A DNA stretch of 64,000 bases from Xestospongia bergquistia (taxonomy: Eukaryota > Porifera > Demospongiae > Haplosclerida > Petrosiidae), in contig OZ014411.1 of NCBI GenBank assembly GCA_963965975.1, forward strand, positions 20,116,446-20,180,445, in the 5' to 3' direction. This document shows, one piece after another, positions 43,170 through 54,599 of the stretch (positions are counted from its first letter, which is position 1; every line of letters begins with the position of its first letter). The notes beneath the pieces were generated by a model. The model was given only the letters and a program-made list of their open reading frames with translations. It had not been told where the DNA came from and did not search any database. Both the position numbers and the translations under genes were made by a program.

Positions 43170-44190
43170 AATGTAATGAGCTGCAGAAACAATGCCATAA
43201 ATGTGAAATTTCATATATCCTGATTATCGAGGTTTCCTGAATGAAAATTTCTAACACATATCTTGTACATACAAGAGATCCAGACATTTCCATTTTTTCC
43301 CTGAGATTGATTGTGCTGCTCTGAATTTCTGATGCTGGCTCTTCGGTTTAGGGTGTGGTAGGTTAGCTGAAGAAATAGAAAATGAACCAAGAGTTTCGTT
43401 GTCACTGAAGACACTATGAATAGTTTTGTAGTGAGCCATATGCCATTCTTCTGTGTGGCAAATCTTCATCAAACATCGCCATTTTAAGTCTATTTCTCAA
43501 AGCGAAAAGGCAACTTCATAGTCTGATGAAAATAATAAGAGCACTTGACCGATGAAGTTTCAGTATCCTTGACTCTTCCATCAATAAATTGTACTTACTC
43601 AACTTTTTCAAGCTGATCCCTTACAAGCTTGGCTGCATAGGGAGTGAGGAGTCTGCTGTACTGGGCTTCTACTGATGATCCAATTGCCTTGACAGAAATC
43701 TTTGACGCTCAGGTGATTGCTATATGATCTCTTTTTCGATTTGATTAGAAATACATAAAGTGGCATCCTTAATGAATTCAACTTGTGTGTTGCATCGATG
43801 AATAACATCTCAGGGAATGCCTGAAACATGTCCTTCATTGTTTTATCCTTGTAAAAATGCCTAAGAGGTTGTGCTTCTTGTCAGTGAACACATCAACAGT
43901 AATAGATGGATCCTGCTGAAGTTTTGATATGACATCTTGCCGGTCTTTCCAATGAGAATCTGTCTTCAACCGCAGATTAGTTGCAATGTTTGTCAAGTCA
44001 CACAAAGTGACAAGTTTACCTAAATGCAAAAGTACATCAAAATTAGCTTCTGAGACAAAGACATGATGCAGAACACATCACAGTCCATATAACAATTTCC
44101 TGATTACCTGTGGTAGAAACAACATGATTTTGAATTAATTTCTTGTTACATTTCCACTGCAGTGCCTTCTCGATTTCAGTTTTTCTCTAA
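43170..44190 (-). pseudogene. ZSWIM-type (MULE-derived) protein remnant
   Basis: Reading leftward: IEKALQWKCNKKLIQNHVVS with donor GTAATC (about 44180-44108), after an acceptor KLVTLCDLTNIATNLRLKTD and SITVDVFTDKKHN (44015-43850), then MFQAFPEMLFIDATHKLNSL and RMPLYVFLI (43835-43740), the MULE catalytic block, and finally CHTEEWHMAHYKTIHSVF ... SQHQKFRAAQSISGK (43460-43290), homologous to the tail of the ZSWIM gene at 63.0-64.0 kb. The SWIM finger and most of the core are deleted. Confidence 0.65.
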
Positions 44191-44587
44191 AATACAAGCA
44201 ATACAATTAAATATTTTAAGGTAAAAATATCTGAAAATTTTTTCAGCTTTTTTTGACGAAGTGGCTATCCGTCTGGTAACTATAAGTTTCCTGCATTGGC
44301 TATTTGTCCGGCAGTCAGTACTGAGCATGTACGTAACCTTTGACCTTACTTGAACAACAATTCTACATTCGTGTGTATACTACATGCTATAGACTTCCAC
44401 ACCACGTACTAGGACCCAGGAAGTAGACAAGCAGACACGCTTGCTCAGCTGTGTAAAGATAGATATCTACTGTGGCTACAAACATTTGTTATTGTGACCC
44501 ATGCTTACTGACTTACAGCTAAACTGCTGTCAGTTGGTTTAATATTCGGTCCACTTATGTTTTGGTACAATCAATTAACAAATCATA

Positions 44588-45337
44588 TCACAAAAGTTGG
44601 TAAGAGTTGGAATACACAAAATAACAGAGCAATACACAGAGCCTCTGGCCTCTAAGGGACATTGGCACGACAGTGATGACAAAACCACTCTTTAGCCTTT
44701 GGGCTTTGTTTAATACAGGTGCACTGGAAATGAAAGCCTTTGGGCTTTGTTTAATACAGGTGCACTGGAAATGAAAGCATGTTAGACACGAATCACATTT
44801 GATAGAGTTTTCTGTTTCATCATTTATTTCTTTGGCACATATTTCACAATACCACACAGGATTGCTCCGAAGCACACCCAGGACATTTGTTAGAGCACAC
44901 CATGCATCTCTTGAGAAGTACTTCTGTATACTTTGAATGCATACATCCTCTTCCAGACATGTAGATGGAATTCTCTCAGGTCTTATCTCCACATCTTCTT
45001 CCTCTACCAGCCGCTTTCTTGCCAGTACACTCTCCTTTACTTGGCGATTAAGGAACCACGATAGCATAACTAGAGAAGCAAGTATAATATAATAAAGATG
45101 ATTACACTCCAAAAAACAGTACTATACAGACAAACCTTCTTCCCTATTGGCAGTGGTTTTCTTCAGAAATGCTACTGGCTTTCTGATCTGTTCTCCTCTA
45201 AACTTCTTACATCTTGGGAAACCCATAACAGTTTTCTCAGCTCCCTTGGGCCGTCCACATTTCTTAATGACTGGAGGAGGTTTGAGACTCTTCAAGTCGA
45301 AGTTAGGGATTCTATATATAGAACACACACCCACATC
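44588..45337 (-). pseudogene. RGRPKG plus PHD-finger gene, broken by a 41-bp duplication
   Basis: Exon 45337-45138 has LKSLKPPPVIKKCGRPKGAE and MGFPRCKKFRGEQI and ends at a GTTTGT donor. After a 60-bp intron ending CTCTAG (about 45077) the frame continues VMLSWFLNRQVKESVLARKR, EDVEIRPERIPSTCLEEDV, YFSRDAWCALTNV, then a PHD-type zinc finger WYCEICAKEI ... IKCDSCLTCFHFQC. A 41-bp tandem duplication then shifts the frame. Skipping one unit, the sequence reads KEWFCHHCRANVP and a stop, which completes the finger. It is probably a chromatin- or DNA-binding protein. The family also occurs at 39.5-40.0 kb. Confidence 0.7.
44695..44776. repeat. perfect 41-bp tandem duplication inside the PHD finger
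   Basis: Units 44695-44735 and 44736-44776 are identical (GCCTTTGGGCTTTGTTTAAT ...). On the minus strand each contains TTTCCAG, an acceptor-like string. Confidence 0.95.
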
Positions 45338-45404
45338 TATTCACTATTCACAAACCTGGGGTTGGGGTTGTAGATTGACAGCTCTCATGTACACTGTCCT
45401 TTAG

Positions 45405-45946
45405 GGTTTCCTTGCAAGTAGCCTGATCATCCACTAAGAGAACATATATACATGCAATGTAATTACACATAGTATAGCATTAACTTACGCTGCTCTTTAC
45501 GAGGATCTGTAGGGGGAGATACACTGATCGTAGGGGTGCTGTCATTTTCTATATGAATAAAAAAGAGTAATGGGGATAGATGTTCCAGTGTCTATTTCAG
45601 ATATAACACTTTGAGGGGCAAAAGTGAATGTGATAGGTATATGTAATACATATATCAATGCCGTGGGGAATGGTATTCTGTATTTGTAATAGATGCAGTC
45701 AAATCTATTGCTTTGGGGGCTCATGTAGGATCCTTGAGGGGACAATTTACACCACATTCCCTATGTCTAGTCACAAACCTACCATTTAGTGGATTGATAA
45801 GTACTTCCTTTCCATTCATCCAAGCAACCCTCAATGTTACCAGGACATCATATCATCTACTAAACTCACTCATTCCGACCTCAGATGCTAGAGATGCAAT
45901 GTCTTGGGTCAACTTCATTGCTTTATGAAATTTCTGGTGTTGTGAC
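45405..45946. other. no recognised gene
   Basis: Between the PHD gene and hAT-3. Short frames only. It ends in GTTGTGAC, the possible left target duplicate of hAT-3. Confidence 0.4.
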
Positions 45947-46148
45947 CAGGGTTGGGTTCAAGCACTAACTTTAGTGCTTGAAGCACAAGTACAAGCACTT
46001 TAAAATATGCTTAAGCATTAAGTACTTTTAAACCACCTGGTTAAAAAAATGCTTAAGCACCAAGTCAAGCACTTTTAAAGTGCTTTCAAACACAAACTCA
46101 AGCACATTGAGCAAGTACATCAACGTATTGTAATTAACAGAATAACAG

Positions 46149-48048
46149 TTATTTATTACAACGAATAAACATTAGTCTTTTAAATGTTTTATCTTTTAGC
46201 CTACATCTATCAGGCCGAAACACCTTGCCAGCAATACTAAATAATCTTTCTACAGGCGCAGATGATGCTGGTACTCCAAGATAAGTGCATGCAAGAATGG
46301 AGAGATTAGGGAGACGTTCAGTGTTGGTTTTCCAGAAGTTCAATGGGTTTTCCTTTTGGTCCTCAACTGGTTCATCAAGGTATTGGGCAACTTCTCTTTC
46401 ATAGTTTGAATTTTTGGTTGGTTTCTTCTGCTTGTTTCGATCTTCATCCATAAAAGCAAATATTGTGCGTACTTTCTTTGCTTGTGGTTGGGCCTCTTGA
46501 TCTGCTTGATCCTCTGGAACTTCCACTATTTCTTTATCTGTAGACACCTTCTTTGTTTCTTCAAAGAGTATAGATTTTGTGGCTGTCCTTTCATTTTCAT
46601 CTTTGCACCAAAGTAGTTTGAACCGCGGATCTAACATTCCTGCTAGTTGATATGTTTTCTTTGTTTCAAAAGGTGTCATTCTTCTTTCTAGAGAGACCTT
46701 GAGGGTAGCGAGAAACGGTGTGTTGAACTTTGATTGAAGATTACTCAGTTGGTGATGTAGCCCTCGTATGCAAGGAATTACATACCCTGCAGATGGATGA
46801 TTCTGAACTTGGGAAAAGTCCGTAGCTTCCTCAAAAGGAGTCAGAATTTCGATTATATCATTTAGAACATTTCTCTCGTATAACGTAATCTTTGGAGCAT
46901 CTTGTAATTCATCTAATTTCTTTGGATCTATAGCCAAAATAGATTTAACCATTCTAAGTTGCGAGTTCCAGCGAGTGCTGTTAGCTATTTGTAGTTTCTT
47001 CTCTTCCTCTAAGATTTCAGTAGCTACAGTTGATTTACGAACGTGTGACACAATCTTTGAGCAGTTTGAAATGATTCGAGTAATCTGCCCTGCTTTTTTG
47101 AACCCATCTTTAATGGCTAACTGCAATGCATGGGAAAAGCAACCAGGGTGCTCAACGGGAAGAATATCTAGACTGGCACTGTAGTCATCAACACTTGTGG
47201 AATCAATATCTTCATATCGTCATCAGTGTCTTCTTCTTCCTCTTCCTCATATCCAGGTAGGTTAAAGGCTTTCAGCATATTCGATGCATGATCTGTTATC
47301 ACGTGTTTTACTTTTGAAGAGATATTGAACGTCTCCATGGTGTTTTCATATTCCTGGAAAATACTCTCCCCTGTGTGCCTTCCTTTAAAACGACTACATG
47401 AAAGCATAGCAGACTGAAGTTTCCAATTGCAAACAAAGTGAGCGGTGATGCCAATGAATGACCGCATCTGCCTATTAGACCATAGATCCAGTGTTACACT
47501 AACCTGCATGGCAGATTCCAATAGTTTCATAACCTGATCCAATAGTTCTTCAAACCGTTGTTTAATCAAAACATTTGTTAGGTGTTTACGTGTTGGCACA
47601 TTGTATCTTGGATCAAGATAAGTCAGCAGGTCACGTAAACTTTCACATTCCACAGTTGAAAGTGGTGCTAGATTGTCTGCTATGAAGGAGACTAGCTTCT
47701 TTGAAATCCGTATTTGGCGTGGATCTCTTAGGTTATACTTTTTTGATGACTCAACTAGATGGGTAATAGTAGTTTGTTCCCCAAGTACTTTTGACTTCTC
47801 ATGAGGCTTTTCAAGTGAAATGGATGAATGACAGTTTCTCTAGAAAAAAGTAACCTTAACAGCAAACTAGCTAATAGGTTACTTACCATGTGCTTCAACC
47901 AGTTTGTGGTAACTTTTGTAGTCCCAGATATTAGTTTGCTACAGTGCTTACATTTGCCTTTAAAGGTTCCTTCTAAAGTGTCTGGCAAAATATAGTGATC
48001 CAGGATTCTTGGTAGTTTCATGCTGGCAATGCTGGGAGCTTGAGCCAT
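46149..48048 (-). pseudogene. ZBED/hAT transposase with a single frameshift (hAT-3)
   Basis: Starts at ATG 48048 (MAQAPSIASMKLPRILDHYI) with a BED finger, CKHC ... NWLKHM|RNCH, split by an intron of about 50 bp (CATG|GTAAGT ... TTCTAG). The core has SVTLDLWSNRQMRSFIGITA (about 47490), VKHVITDHASNMLKAF, an acidic tract, HALQLAIKDGFKKAGQ, and NSTRWNSQLRMVKSIL. The C-terminal dimerisation block is YLGVPASSAPVERLFSIAGK. The only break seen is a 1-bp shift at about 47215, next to a GAA/GAT-rich tract. With it corrected the protein would be near the usual 600-700 aa. Confidence 0.88.
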
Positions 48049-48080
48049 TTTCAGTGATACAAGAGACAGTCAAACTGACA

Positions 48081-48197
48081 CTTTTACTTGAATTTATTGT
48101 GGCAGCTGTACTTTTACTTGAATTTATTGTGGCAGCTGTACTTTTACTTGAATTTATTTATGCCTAATACTTGAATTTATTGTGGCAGCTGTGCCTT
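48081..48197. repeat. 30-bp tandem repeat upstream of the hAT-3 start codon
   Basis: CTTTTACTTGAATTTATTGT plus GGCAGCTGTA repeats at 48081, 48111 and, partly, 48141. A further partial unit ends at about 48197. It lies 33 bp upstream of the transposase ATG, in its likely promoter. Confidence 0.9.
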
Positions 48198-48423
48198 CAC
48201 TGGTTGAACACAGAAGTGAAGTGCTAATGTGTTTTTTACACTTTTGTTATCATGTTCTTTGAAAGTGCTTAGTGCTTCATAAAGTGCTTATGAAGCACTT
48301 TGAAATTATGGGGCTTAAGTACAAGCACAAGCACAAATGCTTTATTTAATGAAGTGCTTGAAAGTACCATCAAGCACTTCAAAAAAAGTACTTAAAGCAC
48401 TTTTAAGCACAAGCACTTGTGAC

Positions 48424-51000
48424 AGTGTAGCTGACTGCTCTCCCTGATTTGCAAGGGCAGTAACCTACATACGTTCATGTAATGACTATATGTTATATGT
48501 TATAATTCAATTGTTGGAAGTAAGCACCAAATTGGAATCATATTGTATATATAATATACTGCTCAGATTAAGCAAGTAATGTTCTTTATGATGTATTTTA
48601 GCACAAGCAAATCATAATAGTTATCCTAAAGTTATTCAGTCATATTGTTTTGGGTCATGCTTGTTTACAAACTTTTGGCATATAAATTTAGCAATAAAGT
48701 ATGGAATAAAAACGTTGCTTATTTGTGACAAAGACTTTCTCTAGCGTATCAAAATATTTGTACTGAAACTTTTCAATTTTGTTGAGTAAATTGATAATAA
48801 GCAATAATATTCCAGTAGTTGGGATCTATAAACAAATATAGTAAGTGTTAATAACATAAAATGGAGACACATACTCAAAATTTGTAGATATGTAGGTATC
48901 ATAGCCTTCCAAGTAACTTCTGTTCAGTTATTGTATTAATATAGGTTGTCACACCAACAAATTACATATTAAAAATGAACACTACATATACAAATATTTA
49001 TGGTGCTAATTCAATAAATGAATATGAGGTAAATATTATACAATTTTGTTTTATTTTGATAGACTATTTTTAGTAGGACACTGCAGACTGAATTTAGTAT
49101 TTTCTGATCCAGATCAAATACAACATATCCCTCAAGTACTATACTATTAACTTTGAGCAAATTGATCAACAGCTGCTGCAACAATAAATAAAACAAATAA
49201 CATGTTAATAGTAAAGTTTGAGAATAGTTTTATATTGACAACTGTCTGAACAAAGACAAATGGCAGCAAAATTAAAAAAGACAAGAACAAAAAAAATCTT
49301 AAATTATAAACAAACAAAAAACAAAACAAAACAAAACTAATAACATAACAGTAAAATTTGAGATTGATTTGATGACTGCCTGGTAAGGAAAAAAACAAAA
49401 AAGCAGCTTAAATTTGAACAAAAACAGATAACATCTTAATAGTAAAGTTTGAGAATAGTTTCAAATTGACAACTGTCAACAAAGACAAATGGCAACAAAA
49501 TAAAAAAAGACTGTCTGACAAAAACAACAACAAAATATCTTAAATTATAAACAAACAACACTAGCAACAAAAACAAAACTAATAACATAACAGTAAAGTT
49601 TGAGATTGATTTGATGACTGCCTGGTAAGGAAAAAGAACCAAAAAAGCAGCTTAAATTTGAGATAAATGGTAACACACAAAAAGCATAACCCTATAGCAT
49701 GAAGTTTGAGATTGACAGTTATCTGCCAACAGCAATTGGAAAAGTTGATTAGAGTAAAATTTGAGATTGATTTGATGACTGCCAGGTAACAAGCCAAAAA
49801 AACAGCTTAAATTTGAACAATTAAGATATTAAATGGTAACACACAAAAAACGTAACACCTTACCATAAAGTTTGAGATTAACTGCCAACAGCAAGAGAAA
49901 ACGTTGATTATAGTAAAGTTTGAGTGACTGGAATAGATTGAAAGTTATATTCAAATTCGATCCAGCAAGGTGTCTCTTTTTAACATTGCTTCTGAAATAA
50001 CTATCTCCCCAACCATTAAAAAAGCTTAGACGGAAGAGACTACATGTCGTGTCAAATGGTGTATCTACATGAGTTATACAAGACAATATATCAAATTGTA
50101 CTGTTGTAGGCAAGAGTACCTTGTTCATGAGATTTAACTTTTTTCTCAAATTGTCTTAAATCAAGTATCTATATTGATAGTGTAATTATAAAATCATACA
50201 TTGTCAACTACACTGACTTTAGTTGATGTTTGTCCAGGAATTTTGTGAATTTTGTGAACATTATCTTGTTTATCTGGGTAATCAATAAAAACACTTTGTT
50301 TTTGTCCTAATTTGGATTTTAACCAAACTTCGTTGTGTTTTTTTTCGATTTTAATCCCTATAAATATGATAAACATGAAATGACAAAACATTATAGAGCA
50401 CAACAAACGAACCGTGTCCAATGTGGCATATCACACGGTCACTTTATTCGCTGCGACGAACATTTGTAATTGTAGATAAACTAATCCTATACTCGTGGAC
50501 AGGACAAGCAAATCCGTCAAAAGTCACCGACTCTCTACTTATATGAAAAGTTTCGATTTTTTCCGAATACTCATAATATGAAATAGTACACCAATGATTT
50601 AAATCTATCAACAGATGAAGATATATATGTACATCTATATATATATACGTGTGTGTGTGTGTGTGTGTATATAATTCTTAACAGATACAATAGATACACA
50701 TACTTAATGTTTTCGATTTCTTCGAATTTACTTTTTTAGAGAACACTTTGCCCATGCTGTGAAGAAGAAACAAGGAGCGACAAAGCTGAGAATGAACACA
50801 CGTCGCATCTTCTGCTATAAATATATATACGATCTAGCCACTCCCCCCTTCTTTGTTCCTTTCGTCATAATACGCTGAATATGACTGAATGCTAATAAGC
50901 CTAATATAACTATATGCTGTGATATCACATCCTTTTGTTAAAAGCGAGGAGACATGGTGAGTAGAAGTTTGATTTACATTCACTGTATGTAATATAGCTT
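48424..51000. other. AT-rich non-coding DNA with tandem repeats
   Basis: No gene recognised on either strand. Long minus-strand frames of low-complexity Phe/Leu at 49150-50150 are products of the repeats. A GT dinucleotide run lies at 50649-50668. Confidence 0.6.
49209..49925. repeat. 231-bp tandem repeat with decayed third copy
   Basis: AGTAAAGTTTGAGAATAGTTT begins at about 49210 and 49441. Each unit also contains AAATTTGAGATTGATTTGAT-like and GACTGCC(T/A)GGTAA strings and a GCAGCTTAAATTTGA end. A third, shorter and more diverged copy runs from about 49690 to 49925. Confidence 0.85.
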
Positions 51001-51022
51001 TATGCATTATAATATCACATAC

Positions 51023-51027
<5 letters not shown>

Positions 51028-51081
<54 letters not shown>

Positions 51082-51132
51082 ATTTATATAATTAATACAC
51101 ACACACACACATATGTATTGTGTGTGTGTGCA
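51028..51132. repeat. AT, AC and GT dinucleotide runs
   Basis: A long (AT)n run (51028-51080) is followed by ACACACACACACA (about 51096) and TGTGTGTGTG (about 51120). The runs abut the truncated 3' end of the OTU coding region. Confidence 0.95.
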
Positions 51133-51170
51133 GTTGCATAGCCAGGGGCTGGTGCGGCGATCGTTAGCGA

Positions 51171-54100
51171 TTAAATGCACATAGCATAAACATTTATCTC
51201 TACCTGGAAAAGAGTAGCTGCTACAATGATTGTCCCCCAACCATTTTCACGCATTTTACTCCCATTTATATATTGCTCTAAAGCTAACACAGCCTCCTTT
51301 TGAGATGAAAAATCAGGTTCAAATAAGTATTTAGCAAAGTTAATAGCATTGTCTTTGTGTATCATAAAGTTAGTTATTGCTAAACAAAGAGGTACATGGT
51401 TATTTTGGGTTCCTGTGACAGCTTTAGAAAGAGCCCTAAAAAGACAATGTCCATCTCCCACAATGCCATCTAGAATGTGAGGTAATATTTCTGAACAAGT
51501 AACCTATTTGATAGGATCTTTCTTTACAGAGACATTAGGATAGCCTGACAGAAGTTGTATGGTACTAACTACCTTGGTCATCCAAGAATCACTGGGTGAT
51601 GGGAAAATTATTAACTCACAATCATCATCTTTTCCATCTAAATGTTTCATCTGTAGTAGCAGGTTCTTGGATAGATGTAAAGCCAACTTCAATTTTACTA
51701 TCACTTAGTGAAAGATTATTTACACAAGACAGTACACTAGAACTATTAGTACAATCACTATTGACAGATTTATCAATAGGTATGCCAACATTGCTACTAA
51801 TGTATCTATCAAAAATATTCTCTTCTCTTTGTGAGTTGATATAATGAAATGTTTTTCCTCTGAAATGAGGATTTAAGTAACATGTACGAGAATGAGTTGG
51901 ATAGAATGGACACTCACATACCGTATAGTGGGTATTATTGGCGGTCGAAATATTTGACGGTCTGCTGTCAAAATAAGCAAAATTAAAATTTGACGAAATT
52001 TAAATTTGGCGATTTGTTAAAAATAGTTGTTGTAATTAAATGTGGGTTGTATTAATTAACGGTGGGTGGTACTACAGGTACTATATAATGCCAAGTGAAC
52101 TCTCGTGAAAGCTCGTTAGTTTCTTTTAGTTCTTTTCCAGGTAAGAATGCGCACTGTTCTTCATTAGGCGGGGCAGTTCTCTTCGTGAAATACCTAAGTA
52201 ACGCCATTTACGCAGAAGGGTAGCAGATGGGGATCACGTGCAGGAAGGCGTGAAAAATTATTAACGGTTTTTGATTTGACGATTTTGTTGCAGACCGTCA
52301 ATACGCCAAATTAAATTTGCCGCCAATAATACCTGCTATACGGTAATTGATACACTAAATCATCTATATCAGTATCACTACTATCATTATCATTTACACT
52401 ACTGCTACTATTATTCTCAGACTCTACAGGTTCAGTCTTTGGTCTCTTAATACTAAAATGATCATCTGAGTCACCAAACCCATCATGACTACTATTGGTA
52501 ATTAACTCAACAGACTCATCATTGACAAGGGATCTATTCTTTCTTTTATTCAAAGGACAATCTGTATTGGTAGTTTTAAAATGTGTTATTGATCCACACT
52601 TACAAGATTTAGCAGATTTACTAACAGGTTTTATAGGTCTAGTAGGGCAGGGTGTTACATCTCCTGTTTTGGATCCCATATAATTATGGCTGTCACCTTT
52701 CATCTTTCTCCAATTCTCTCTTTCCCTTTTCTCCTGGACTCTTCGTTTTACTTTCCATTTCTTTCTATTTAACTTAACATCAGGCCTCTTATAATATTGT
52801 AATAGTTTCATCCTTTTTACATTTACATTCTGAAGGACTTCTGAGACTCCACTCAAAATAGGCAACTCCATGCGTTTGAATAGATCTGTAAGCCAGTGAT
52901 ATTTAGGTCCGCGTTTTTTATACAGCCAAGTCATGTTACTTTGAATAAGGCCAAGATTTGTAGATAAATGGTAATGCAAGCGGGAAAGCTGTAGGTTCTT
53001 CGATCTAAAATGCACAAAGAACATTGTGGGAAGCCTCTACCTGATTTGTGTTTCCTTTTCCTAAAAGAGGATGAATCAATGACTCGGCCTTGGATGCTCT
53101 TTTATGACACTCAACCTCATAAGCAATACTATGGAATTGACAACTAAGTATATGCTTACTTTGGTATGGTCTACTGTTACATTTTATGTCATCACTGTTG
53201 CAGTTACCACAAGTACAGTACTTTAAAGGATCAAAGTCACACTGGCCATCTTTCCATTGGTGTATGCCACAAGCATGATACTTTGCTAAATTAATAAGAC
53301 TTTCACTAAACCTTTTGACATCTTTACCAGCATTTGATAAGCAGTTAGCAAAATTGCAACCAGCTTTTCTTATGAAATCTATAGACATACAACCACACTT
53401 AGCTTTGTGCTTCTTTGGACAATGACACTGTGCATTTTTTAAGTTTATGCTGGGAAAGCTTCTCTTAATATCTGCAATTTCTTCCTGGCTAAAACATTTT
53501 TTTGAGCTGAAGTTTTTTTAATTGATCCTTGTGACTTTTAGCTGCATGATTACCACACAACTTTAAATCACAGTCAGGAAAATATTTGAATAAAGATTTA
53601 GGAGAGGATGATTCCCTATGTTGGAAATGAATTTTTATATTCATATCTTCAGATTTTGCTTTCCTAAATACACAGTCTGCACCATAACCCTCTGCTGCTT
53701 TAGAAGTACCTGGGAACAGATCCCCTTCACTAACATCATCAACACCTCTCTCACAAAGATGTTCATAGTATAGCAGACTGAAAGTGCAGTTTTGGCTATG
53801 GAACCCTCTAGTAAGCCAGACAGCATTATTCCAACTACCTAAAGCTGAGGGATCCATGACTTTTATCTTATCTTTAGCTTCTTCACAAATTTCATCTAGT
53901 ATGGCTTTCACGTGAGGGTACATTACCTTTAATGTATTACAAAAAATGTGAAGCTACTAACAACATGCATTCCTATTGCATTTTCCAGCACTTTTGCATA
54001 TTGGGTATGGGTACAGCCTGCACAAATAAAAGCTACCTGTAAAGCTAGCATTATAATAGGTCTGCCAGATTCATTACATGCTGAGCTTGAAAATGTAGCG

Positions 54101-54566
54101 GAACGTTTATCACAACCAGTGCAATTATATGTCATTTTAATCGCACCTCCAAGATCTTTTAGATCAATTACAGACAGTCTCAGCTGACCCGTACAATTAG
54201 GAGTACTGCAAACTGATAATTGATTAATCTGACTAACAAAATCCTCTACTTGTGACGATTGACCTATGTATGCACTGTTGCTAAGGGTAGGAATTTCCCC
54301 AATAAATCTTCTATCAGGAGTGTCTAATTGAAAATTTGAGTCACGTCTACGCTTTGCCAGGGGAGTTTCAAAGTCTAGATCTAAGTCAGATTCAGTTGAA
54401 TCTCACACTCCTTTATACAGTTCTCTACATATGTATCAAATGTGCTTGTTACCTCACTACTACCACTAAGAATATTATTATTGGTAGCACTCACCTCTAA
54501 ACTATCACTCTCATCAATGTCAGTTAGAGGTACTAGCAGTGGGAGCTGCAGATTCCTACAAAAGAA
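51171..54566 (-). pseudogene. Mutator-like transposase with C-terminal OTU-type protease domain
   Basis: The exon begins after a CTTTTGTAG acceptor at about 54566 (NLQLPLLVPLTDIDESD). Reading leftward: LDTPDRRFIGEIPTLSNSAY, CSTPNCTG and YNCTGCDKRSATFSSS (zinc part, 54340-54060), ALQVAFICAGCTHTQYAKVL, MYPHVKAILDEICEEAKDKI, AEGYGADCVFRKAKSED ... CGNHAAKSHKDQLKKLQ (53700-53510, catalytic half), CGIHQWKDGQCDFDPLKYCT and HPLLGKGNTNQVEASHNV (53290-53020), a basic/acidic linker, and finally GDGHCLFRALSKAV with WGTIIVAATLF (51445-51210), an OTU cysteine-protease core. Lesions are a shift at about 54400, a stop near 53930, shifts near 53500 and 53020, a shift at about 51630, TAG at about 51505, a MITE insertion, and loss of the OTU His end. 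Confidence 0.78.
51921..52343. mobile_element. 423-bp MITE with TA target duplication, inserted in the transposase/OTU exon
   Basis: The ends are inverted repeats CCGTATAGTGGGTATTATTG(GCGG) and CCGTATAGCAGGTATTATTG(GCGG), 22 of 24 matching, flanked by TA on both sides (51919-51920 and 52344-52345). A second shared string, GACGGTCTGC, lies inside both ends. It has no coding capacity. The TA duplicate fits a Tc1/mariner-like or PIF-like family. Confidence 0.9.
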
Positions 54567-54599
54567 AGAACATAATTACTTATTTATTTATTGGAGTCT

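Larger units (their letters stand above)
45947..48415 (-). mobile_element. hAT DNA transposon 3 with repeat-rich ends
   Basis: The left end is CAGGGTTGGGTTCAAGCACT. Both ends (about 45960-46105 and 48245-48420) are packed with AAGCACTT/AAGTGCTT motifs, about eight on the left and eleven on the right. GTTGTGAC (45939-45946) and CTTGTGAC (48416-48423) agree at 7 of 8 positions and may be the target duplication. The extreme right end does not mirror the left, so the right boundary is uncertain and some terminal bases may be lost. The transposase inside is nearly intact. Confidence 0.75.

Noticed and set aside
45939-48423. A full terminal inverted repeat pair for hAT-3
   Set aside because: CAGGGTTGGG at the left has no inverted match at the right; only the subterminal motif and a 7 of 8 flank match support the boundary, so the right end is left uncertain.
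49147-50149. Long Phe/Leu-rich minus-strand frames that look like membrane proteins
   Set aside because: They are made of the 231-bp tandem repeat and A/T runs, repeat the same words in several frames and have no start or splice context.
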